Assembly: GCA_033856515.1 (NCBI GenBank)
Contig: JAWVEY010000070.1
Location: 1-64,000, forward strand
Direction of reading: 5' to 3'
Source of the DNA: JALZKA01 sp033856515
GTDB taxonomy: Bacteria; Actinomycetota; Thermoleophilia; Solirubrobacterales; 70-9
DNA: 64,000 nt
How positions within the stretch are numbered: the stretch's first letter is position 1; each line of letters begins with the position of its first letter. Made by a program: the position numbers and the translations under genes. Below are positions 52,758 through 60,600 of the stretch, piece by piece. The notes beneath the pieces are model-generated. The model had not been told where the DNA came from, searched no databases, and saw only the letters and a program-made list of their open reading frames with translations.

Positions 52758-53155
52758 GTAGTGACTATTCGATCGCCAAGCGCGAGGAGGCCCAGGACTA
52801 CATGGCCGAGTACCCCGGCTTCGGGGAGCTGCGCTCGTTCGGGGGCGCTGTGGACTCGGAGCAGGTCGCGTTCTCGTGGCGGCTGATGCCGCCGGGCACC
52901 GGCGGGCGCGGCAGCTACGGGCATAAGCACAAGTCGCAGGAGGAGGTCATGTTCGTCGTCTCGGGCACGGTGACCTTCAAGATCGGCGACGATGTCTTCG
53001 AGGCCGGCCCGAAGACGGCGGTGCGCATTGCGCCCCACGCTGTGCGCTCCATCCACAACGACACAGACCAGGACGCCGAGGTCATCCTCTGCTCGGTCCG
53101 GGTGGATGATGTGCGGGAGGACGTCGAGATGGAAGAGGACTTCTGGCCTGAGTAG
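52754..53155 (+). CDS. Cupin domain protein
   Basis: A 133-aa single-domain cupin. Motif 1 is GRGSYGHKHKSQEEVMFVVSGTVTFKIGDD, providing His, His and Glu; motif 2 is VRIAPHAVRSIHND with a His. These could bind one metal ion. It may be an enzyme or a small-molecule sensor. Translation is likely coupled to the upstream MFS gene through the 4-base overlap. Confidence 0.88.
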   Translation: MSSDYSIAKREEAQDYMAEYPGFGELRSFGGAVDSEQVAFSWRLMPPGTGGRGSYGHKHKSQEEVMFVVSGTVTFKIGDDVFEAGPKTAVRIAPHAVRSIHNDTDQDAEVILCSVRVDDVREDVEMEEDFWPE

Positions 53156-53180
53156 CGCGAGTTGGATACGTTCCAACCCC

Positions 53181-53483
53181 ATGGAAGCCGCGGCCCAGCT
53201 AACGCAGAAACCGACCCTTTGGGTTTGCCACGGGGACATGGAGGGACCCAGCTTCCATCCATGCCGCCGGGTCCAGGAGGCTCTTCAAGACGCTGGCATC
53301 GAGTACGACAAGGTGATCGGAGGCCACGGGCATCCGATCCCGTTCCTGAGGAAGGGGACGAGGGACGAGCTTCGCGAGGCGACGGGAGACACGAAACTGC
53401 CGACGCTCGTGCTGGCGGATGGCACAGTGATCAAGCCCAGCAAAGCGATCCTGAAGTGGATCGACGCGCAGCGCGCATCGTGA
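53181..53483 (+). CDS. Small thioredoxin-fold protein (GST N-domain-like) with CX11C motif
   Basis: A 100-aa thioredoxin-fold protein: PTLWVCHGDMEGPSFHPC (two cysteines 11 residues apart, with His-x-Cys at the second), helix RRVQEALQDAGIEYDKV, a His/Gly-rich loop, LRKGTR, then a cis-Pro strand TKLPTLVLADGT. The arrangement matches its paralogue at 5689-5979, including VQxAL after the second Cys. The ATG at 53181 is 25 bp after the cupin stop. Neither copy has a CxxC pair, so classical thiol exchange chemistry is doubtful. Confidence 0.8.
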   Translation: MEAAAQLTQKPTLWVCHGDMEGPSFHPCRRVQEALQDAGIEYDKVIGGHGHPIPFLRKGTRDELREATGDTKLPTLVLADGTVIKPSKAILKWIDAQRAS

Positions 53484-53529
53484 GCTGAACCGGCGCGCCA
53501 TTGGCGCCGCGACCCTAGAGTTTCCCTTC

Positions 53530-54453
53530 ATGCGCCGAGGGGGCCACATCGCAGCGCTTGCCTGCGCTCTCGCACTGGTGGCCGCGCCGGCCGCGCATGC
53601 ACTGCCCGACTGCGAAAACGCTTCCACTCCCCGCGACATCCTCACAGGCCAGGGAACGCTCGAATCCGCGATCATCGACGGCCGCGGGCACCTCTACTTC
53701 ACCTCTTCGGCAGCGGGCGGCAGCCTGATCAAGCTCAGGCACGAGGGCGCCGAGCCGCGGCCCCTTGTGACGGGCGTCGCCTCGCCCGGCGGCCTCGCCT
53801 TCGACGACTCGGGCGATCTGTTGATGGGCTACGGCGACTCGATCCTCGGCGGGACCACCGGAACGCTCGACCCGCAGGCCGGACTTCTCCAGATCAACCG
53901 CCGCACCGGCGAGTCCGAGCTCTATGCCGACGGCCTGGCGATGGCCAACGGAGTAGCGAGGGCGGACGACGGCACGGTGTTTGCCTCCGACGACGTTGGC
54001 ATCGGCATCGACCGCATCGCTCCCGATGGCACGGTCGAGAACGTGTGGGCGGAGGTCATCTCTTCGAACGGGATGGCGGTGAGCCCCAACCAGAAATGGC
54101 TCTACGTCGCCCAGACGTTCCAGCCCGCCGCGGTCAAGCGCGTCCTGATCGACGATCCGGCCCAGATCGAGAACTTCTTCACAGCCCCTCCAGAGGACAT
54201 CGCCGCCGGCCCGGACGGCATGGTCCGCGACCGCCGCGGCAACATCTTCGTCGTGGCGAACGCCTATGGAGAGCTCTGGCGCATCGACCGCAAGGGAATC
54301 GGCTGCACGGTCGCGAGCGGCCTTGGCATGGCTAGCGCCGTCGCCATCGGCCACGGCAACCGCAATTTCAAGCGCCGCAATCTCTACGTGGTCGATTTCG
54401 ACGGCCGCGTGATCGAGCTCGCGAACGGCACGCGGGCGCGGCCCGCCGCCTAG
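53530..54453 (+). CDS. Secreted SMP-30/gluconolactonase-like beta-propeller protein
   Basis: A 307-aa protein with a signal peptide (GHIAALACALALVAAPAAHALPDC). The rest is a six-bladed propeller of the SMP-30/gluconolaconase/LRE type: GTLESAIIDGRGHLYFTSS (the family's 'EGPxxd..G.lyftD' strand with Glu), ASPGGLAFDDSGDLLMGYGD, MANGVARADDGTVFASDD and SSNGMAVSPNQKWLYVAQT (Asn and Asn/Asp positions that hold the metal). It may be a lactonase or an esterase-like enzyme outside the cell. It is convergent with the SCP2 gene, overlapping by 4 bases. Confidence 0.82.
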   Translation: MRRGGHIAALACALALVAAPAAHALPDCENASTPRDILTGQGTLESAIIDGRGHLYFTSSAAGGSLIKLRHEGAEPRPLVTGVASPGGLAFDDSGDLLMGYGDSILGGTTGTLDPQAGLLQINRRTGESELYADGLAMANGVARADDGTVFASDDVGIGIDRIAPDGTVENVWAEVISSNGMAVSPNQKWLYVAQTFQPAAVKRVLIDDPAQIENFFTAPPEDIAAGPDGMVRDRRGNIFVVANAYGELWRIDRKGIGCTVASGLGMASAVAIGHGNRNFKRRNLYVVDFDGRVIELANGTRARPAA

Positions 54454-54887
54454 AACGCGAACAGGTCCGGCAACCGCGCGCCGAGCTTCAGGTCGCCAAG
54501 CACCGTTAGCTTCCGGCGCATCGCAAGTCTCCGCGGCCCGGTTTCGCCCGCGAGCATCGCCCGTAGGTCTTTGGGCCGGATCTTGAGTGTCATCTGGGCG
54601 TCCTCTGCGGGCTCGTCAGATATGAGGCAGGTCCCGTTCGCGATGCGCATCTCGAAATGGTCGTAGCCGCCACCCGGCTTGTCCCACAGCTTGACATGGA
54701 TGACGGCGTCCAAGTCGCCCGCCTTCTCGGGCCTGAACAAGCCGGCCATGTGGCCGACCAGCGCCCGGGTGATCTGATCGCGGCTCTCGGGCTCCTCCAT
54801 CAAGCCGTCGAACTCCTCGGAGTCCATCGACTTGACGTCCTCGTAGATCTCCTGCGGAGATGCGCTGGTGAGATCGATTGGGTTCAT
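54450..54887 (-). CDS. SCP2 sterol-binding domain protein
   Basis: A 145-aa cytosolic protein. After a short acidic N-terminal region come VIHVKLWDKPGGGYDHFEMRIANGTCLIS, a SDEPAEDAQMTLKIRPKDLRAMLAGE segment and the closing KLTVLGDLKLGARLPDLF. This is the SCP2 pattern in which strand-rich lipid-binding sheets precede 'dpdvtl.ls.edl..l..G' and 'gd..la..l..lf'. Its ATG overlaps the stop of the giant upstream gene (ATGA), so the two are likely co-transcribed. Confidence 0.85.
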   Translation of the reverse strand: MNPIDLTSASPQEIYEDVKSMDSEEFDGLMEEPESRDQITRALVGHMAGLFRPEKAGDLDAVIHVKLWDKPGGGYDHFEMRIANGTCLISDEPAEDAQMTLKIRPKDLRAMLAGETGPRRLAMRRKLTVLGDLKLGARLPDLFAF

Positions 54888-57460
54888 CGCTTCACCTTGA
54901 AGCTGTACTTCGCGAGCGTCGGGTCGGCGTTGCCCGCCGGGTCCAGCGCTCCGACCTGGAACTTATGCTTCCCGGGCTTCAGCTTCGGAGTCTTGAATGG
55001 AGAGTCGCACGCCTCGGGCGATTTGCCGTCGAGGCTGCATTCGAAGCTCGCGCCGGCCTCGTTCGAAGTGAACTCGAACTTCGCCCGTTTCTTCGTGCTT
55101 CGCTTCTTCGGCTTCTTCGTCAGGTCGGTCTCCGGCGGCGTGCCGTCCACTGTGAACAGACTCGTCGCCGGCGTCGCATCGCTGCGGGCGAGCGTGTCGG
55201 TGACGGTCAGGGTGAACGTGTAGACGCCGTCCGACAGCGACTGGCCGAACTCGAAGGGAGCGTCGGTGCACGGGGTCGAGGGGCTGACCGGGCCGCTGAG
55301 CGCGCACGTCATCGAGAACTCGCCCTCGGGGATGTCGAGCGGCTCGTCGGTCGAAACCGCGAACGTGGGCGTCCTGTCATTCGTAAGCGCGTCCGGTGCG
55401 CTCACGATCACGCCGTTGGGGGCGTCAGTGTCGACCTCGAACTCGAACTCCGCCGGGGTCGGGTCGGTGCCGCCGCCGTCGCTCGCCCGCACACCGAACG
55501 TGTACTCGCCGTCGGCGAGGGTGGGAGTGAAGCCGCTGGTGCAAGTCGCGAACTCCGAGTCGTCGATCTCGGGCAGGCCGTGGCCGTCGGCGACCGCGCA
55601 CTCGAAGGTGCCGGGCGTACTCGAGTTGAAGCTGAAGGTGGGTGTCGTGTCAGCGGTAAACGCCTGGGGAAGTGGGGCAGTGAGGTTGGTTTCGGGCGGC
55701 GTCGCATCGACGGTGAACGTGCGCCCCGTCGGGGTGGGATCGACGTTGCCGGCCGCGTCACGTGCGCGCACGTTGAAGATGTGTGCCCCGTCCGACAGCG
55801 CCTTCAGATACGGCGAGCCGCAGGGGATGAACGCCTCGGCGTCGTATTTGCATTCGAACTTGGTGGTCCCCGGCTCGCCAGGCGCCGAGAAGGTGAAGGT
55901 CGCTTTGTTGGTGGTGATGGTCGAACCCTCCGCCGGGCCGGAGCCGATCGACGTGTTCGGCGCCGTCCCGTCGTTGCGGATGACCGCGATCGCCGCGTAC
56001 TCGGGGTTGATGTTGCCCCCCGCGAGCGCGACGTTTCCGTTCGCCAGGAGCGCCGCGGAGGTCGCGATCTCGCTCTCGGTGCTCGGCGGGCGAACGCTGA
56101 CGGTGAACTTGCCGTTCCCGAGCGTGGCGCCGTCGTGGTCGAAGGCCGGGTCGAGGGTGCCGTTACTGAGATAGCGGACGAAGGCGAAGTCGCCGTCGAA
56201 GTTGCCGACGCCCGCCTCCTTCGTCGACGTCCCCGAGGCAACGATCGTGTTTCCGGGGCCTGCCGCGATCCCGATCGCCTTGTCGGCGTCGAAGATCGGA
56301 TTTGCAACATTGGCGGCGACCGGCGTCGAGACGCGGCCGTCGCCGGAGAAACCGGTGTCGGTTGTGCCGTTCGCGTTCAGGTGGGCGACCGCGAAGTCGA
56401 GGCTCTGGTTCGAGACCGCATCCTCGGTGTCGACGTCGGCGGTCGGGTCGGCGTCGGTGAACCCCGCCGCCGCGATCTGGCCGTCGGCCTCGAGCATGAC
56501 TGCGTTCGCGCTCTCGTACTCCTGCGCACACCGCACCGCCGAGCCCGTCTGGTCGCAGTCGGACGAGCCGGTGACGATGTTCGGATAGGACCGGCCGCCG
56601 CCACCGGCGAAGGTCGGGTCAAGGTTCCCGGCATCCGTCACCCGGATGATCACGAACGACGACTCGAGCACGTGGGCGACCCGGGGCCCGGCGACCTGGT
56701 GCTGGATAGTGGCATTGACGTCGACGCCTCCGGCAACGATGACCTTGTCGTCGCGCGGTAGCGTTTCCGGGTGTGGCTCGATAGTGACCGCCTCGGCCGA
56801 TTCGAAATCCGTTTGCAGATCGGCGACCGGAGAGACGTTGATGTCGACCTGGCCGTCGCCCCCGAACTCCGTGGTGGGGTTGCCGTCCGGGTTGAGCTTG
56901 GTGATCTGGAAGTCGCCGTCGGTGCCGAAGCTTCCTACCACGACGGCCTGTCGGTCCGAGTCGATGACGAGGTCGTCGAGCGCGCGGTTGCCGAGGACGT
57001 TGTCGTTCACCCCATCGCCGGCGAACGTGATGTCCGGAACGCCGCTCGCCAGATTACGCCCGACCTTCAGGGTGACGTTCTGGGCCCCCTGACCGGTCGA
57101 GACTTGGGCGGCCCAAACGATCTTGCCGTCGGCATCGACCGCGACCTCTGTCGGGGCGAAGGTGGGAATGTCCGCCAGGCCGTCGCCGCTGAAGCTCGAG
57201 TCGAGACTGCCGTCACGCTTCAGGACCGCCATGTCGGCGGCGCCCTGGAACTCGCCGACCGCGACCATGCGGCCATCGGCGAACGCGGCGATGTCGGCGA
57301 TCGAGGCGCCCGTGACGGGTTCGAAGGTCAACTTGCCATCCGTGTCGAAGACGGTGTCGAGGGCGCCGTCGAGCGCGAGCGCGCTCGGAGCCGCGAGGCC
57401 GAATCCCGCCAATACCCCTGCCACACCCGCAAGAATCCGCGCGTTGCGAATCGCCTTCAC
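54884..57460 (-). CDS. Large secreted protein: delta-60 repeats followed by Ig-like domains
   Basis: An 858-aa exported protein. The signal peptide (AIRNARILAGVAGVLAGFGLAAPSALA) leads to about eight delta-60 repeats up to residue 430 (ADGRMVAVGEF, LKRDGSLDSSFSGDG and the like; seven to eight suggest a propeller). Four Ig-like domains follow with 'TKFECKYDAEAFIPCGSP' and 'AGNVDPTPTGRTFTVD' motifs. The last one (FECSLDGKSPEAC ... GKHKFQVGALDPAGN) is the C-terminal module shared with two other proteins here. I prefer the GTG at 57460, preceded by GGGGAG; ATGs at 57478 and 57508 are alternatives. Confidence 0.85.
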   Translation of the reverse strand: MKAIRNARILAGVAGVLAGFGLAAPSALALDGALDTVFDTDGKLTFEPVTGASIADIAAFADGRMVAVGEFQGAADMAVLKRDGSLDSSFSGDGLADIPTFAPTEVAVDADGKIVWAAQVSTGQGAQNVTLKVGRNLASGVPDITFAGDGVNDNVLGNRALDDLVIDSDRQAVVVGSFGTDGDFQITKLNPDGNPTTEFGGDGQVDINVSPVADLQTDFESAEAVTIEPHPETLPRDDKVIVAGGVDVNATIQHQVAGPRVAHVLESSFVIIRVTDAGNLDPTFAGGGGRSYPNIVTGSSDCDQTGSAVRCAQEYESANAVMLEADGQIAAAGFTDADPTADVDTEDAVSNQSLDFAVAHLNANGTTDTGFSGDGRVSTPVAANVANPIFDADKAIGIAAGPGNTIVASGTSTKEAGVGNFDGDFAFVRYLSNGTLDPAFDHDGATLGNGKFTVSVRPPSTESEIATSAALLANGNVALAGGNINPEYAAIAVIRNDGTAPNTSIGSGPAEGSTITTNKATFTFSAPGEPGTTKFECKYDAEAFIPCGSPYLKALSDGAHIFNVRARDAAGNVDPTPTGRTFTVDATPPETNLTAPLPQAFTADTTPTFSFNSSTPGTFECAVADGHGLPEIDDSEFATCTSGFTPTLADGEYTFGVRASDGGGTDPTPAEFEFEVDTDAPNGVIVSAPDALTNDRTPTFAVSTDEPLDIPEGEFSMTCALSGPVSPSTPCTDAPFEFGQSLSDGVYTFTLTVTDTLARSDATPATSLFTVDGTPPETDLTKKPKKRSTKKRAKFEFTSNEAGASFECSLDGKSPEACDSPFKTPKLKPGKHKFQVGALDPAGNADPTLAKYSFKVKR

Positions 57461-57565
57461 TTGATTCTCCCCGATCATCGCCACCCGATGTCGGCGGCAC
57501 GTGCTCACCCTACTCCGAATCGGCCAGGCGCGGGCTCTTCCGGCCGATCGTCCGGATCACTAAGT

Positions 57566-57610
57566 GGAGAGGGAGGGATTCGAACCCTCGATACGCCCGA
57601 ATAGACGTAT
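57566..57610 (-). mobile_element. Left att-like repeat: 3' end of a tRNA-Ser gene
   Basis: These 45 bp are identical to 63037-63081. On the minus strand they read, in order: the variable arm (ATACG ... CGTAT), the T arm (GAGGG-TTCGAAT-CCCTC) and the 3' acceptor strand CCTCTCC of a tRNA-Ser. The sequence upstream on the minus strand is not tRNA, so this is a fragment of the kind left at integration sites. It lies 32 bp after the 3' end of the 1746-aa gene. Confidence 0.82.
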
Positions 57611-57642
57611 AACGAACGGCCCATGATCTCGGAGAGAATCTC

Positions 57643-60600
57643 TCAGCGCACGACTTTGAAGCCACGGGACGCAGGCGTAGGATCGACGTTTCCGGCCGCG
57701 TCCGTCGCCTGCACCCGGAAGACGTGCCTGCCCTTGTCGAGCCGCTTCAGGGTCGTCGGCGAACTGCAAGCTTCGTACGGCTGCGAGTCGATCTTGCACT
57801 CGAACGAGCTGCCTGGCTCGGTGGCGCGGAACTTGAACTTCGGCGTCGCATCCGATGTCCGCCCGCTGGGTCCGGAGGTGATCACGGTGTCCGGAGCCGA
57901 CGTGTCGGGCAACTCTACCGTCTCGCAGTCGGGCGTCGTGATGTCGTCGGCGTCGGCGATCACCGCGTCTGGGTCGGCACCGCATTCGACCATGTCGAGC
58001 TGGCCGTCGCGGGTGGTTATCCGATCCGCACCGGCATCGCCCAAGACGTCATCGACGCCCAGACCGGCCTCGATGGCGTCGTCCCCGTCGCCGCCCTCGA
58101 TCCGATCCGCGCCTCCGAGTCCATCGATCTCGTCGGCTTCGGGACCGCCGAGGAGCATGTTCGGATCGTCTGAACCGGTGATGCGATCGACGAACGGTGA
58201 TCCCGTGACGTTGATGATCGAATCGAGGTTGTCGGTGCCCTCGCCGGTGGCGGTGCCAGGGTCGAGTGCCACCGTGATTCCGGCCGCGGCGGTGGAGAAG
58301 TCAGCGGTGTCGTCGCCCTCGCCGCCGACGAGCTGGTCGTCGCCCGGGCCGCCTGCCAGGTTGTCGTCGCCCTGCTCACCCTCGAGCGCGTCGGTCCCGC
58401 CCGCGCCCTTCAGAACGTCGGCCTCGGCGCCGCCGAGCAGGTGCTCATCACGGGTTGAGCCCGTGATCTGGTCGATCTGATTGCTTCCAATCACAAGATC
58501 GAAGCCGGCCACGGTGTCCGTGCCCTCCCCCGACGCAGATCCAGCGCCCAGGTCGACGACCATTCCCGTGGCGACCGCGGACAGGTCGAGCGTGTCCTCC
58601 CAGTTGTCGGAGCCGGCACCCGGAGCGTGCCCGTCGAGCTCATCGTTCCCGGTGCCGCCGGCCAAGCTGTCCTCACCCGGTCCACCGAAGAGATGATCGC
58701 CGTCGGCGTTGCCGATCAGCCGATCCGAACCCCGCCCACCGTTGAGCTGATCGATACCCGGCCCGCCCGTGATCGTTGCGGCCGCGTTACCGTCGGTGAT
58801 CTGGTCGCTCCCGCCCCCGCCGTCCAGGCTCACGGGGTCGGACGTCAACGGCCCGGTGATCACGTTGGCGCCACCCGAGCCGGTCGCGTTGTGCGCGCCG
58901 ACGAGGGTATCCGCGCCTTCCACGGCCGCGGTGCCCTCGGCCAGGTCGATGCTTCCGCCTGCATTAGTAGCCGAGAAGTCAACGGTCTCGGCCGCGATGT
59001 AGTCGTCGCCAAGCCCTCCCGAGGCCCGGTCTTCTCCGTCATTCCCGCAGATTTTGTCGTTTCCGCCAAGGCCGTTGATGACGTCGTCGCCGCCGAGGCC
59101 AACGATCACGTCGTCGCCCGCGGTGCCGTTGATCACCTCGGCGGTGCCGGTGCCGGTGATCGTCGGAGTCGCGCCGTCACACCGCGCCGTCAGGCCGCTT
59201 TCGTCCACGACGTGAAGCTCGATCGAACCCGTTGCGCCGCCGTAGCCATCGACCACGATTCGGTATGTCTGGCCCGCGGTGGCCGCGAAGTCGACGCGCG
59301 AGGATGTGTCCAAAGAGGTGCCACCGGGGCGATCGTCGTTGGATGCGATCGCCGGCGGCAACGAACCGACAGCGGTGCCTTGATAAACCGCGAGCAGCGT
59401 GTCGAACGACGATCCTCCCGTGTCGATCGTGACCATCTCGGTGTGGGGGGCCTCCCAGCGGTACCAGACCGACGCCCCGCCCGTCTCACTGACGTGATAC
59501 GGCTCGCCGGCTTCCTTCGTCGCGGACTCGTTGGTGTCCCCGGTCCGCGTTACGTCGCTGCCCGTCAAAACGGTCGCATTCGCGAATAGATCGTTCGGCG
59601 GACGCTGACGCAGGCTGAGCTTGAGGTCGCCGGTGGCCGCCACGCCGTTCCTCGGGTAGCCGTCGACCGCGATCCTGTAGACGGTGTCCTCAGTCGCGTT
59701 GAACTGGATCCGGCTCTGAGAAACGGCCGGACTCCCGCCAATGTCATCGTTTGCGGCAACCACGGTTAACGGAGCTGCGTATCCGGCGCCCGTGTAGGCC
59801 GCGAGCAGGGTGTCGAAACTCGAGCCGATCGTGTCGATCGTGACCGTTCCGTCAGTTGGCGCCTGCCACCGGTACCAGACGGACGCCCCGCCGGCGGTCG
59901 AAGCATGGTTCGGCTCGCTCGGTTCCTTGGTCGCCCCACGGTTGCTGTCCAGAGGTCGGGTGGCAGACGTGCCCGTAAGTTGCACCGCGTCGGCGAAGTG
60001 GTCGTTGCCGGGCGCCTGTCCGAGGTGGAGCATCACGTTTCCCTGCGCCGCAGTGCCGTTGAGCTGGTAGCCGTCGACCGCGATCTGGTAGGTCGTCCCA
60101 GGGTTCGGGGTGAACGTGACGGCGCTCTGGCGGGTGCCGGCGGCGTCGTCATTTGCGACCGTGGGAATGAGGGTTCCAATCCCCCGGTAACCGCCCGTAT
60201 AGACAGCGAGCAAAGTGTCGAAGTCGGAGCCGGCGGTATCGATGGTCACCGGTTTCCCGCTCGGCGCCTGCCAGCGATACCAGATCGATGCGCCGCCGGC
60301 GTTGCCCGCGTGGTTGGGCTCGCCGGACTGCTTCGTGGCGGCGACGTTGCTGCCCTGCTGCGTGATCACGTTGCCGACGATCGCCTTCGCAGCCACGAGG
60401 CTGTCGTTCGGCGGCCGCGTCACGGGGACGCTTGCGGTGAACGCCCCGCGGCCATGCGTCGCGACGACGAGCTTGGAGCTCGAGGGGTCGAACAGGAGGT
60501 CGCTTACGACCGTGTTCGGCAAGTTGCCCGAGGAGTCAGACCAGGTGACTCCGTTGTCATCGGACGAGAACACCCCGACGTCCGTTCCGGCAAAGACCAA

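Noticed and set aside
54878..56761. 627-aa open frame on the + strand opposite the delta-60 protein gene
   Set aside because: It is a GC-rich shadow: composition is dominated by Arg, Val, Gly and Ala without any domain, while the minus frame has a signal peptide and clear repeats.
57500..57604. Reading frame ending GEGGIRTLDTPE (also at 63040-63075), and one with RGFESLPLR on the other strand
   Set aside because: These peptides are the well-known false translation of tRNA 3' ends; the frames run through the att-like repeats and have no other support.
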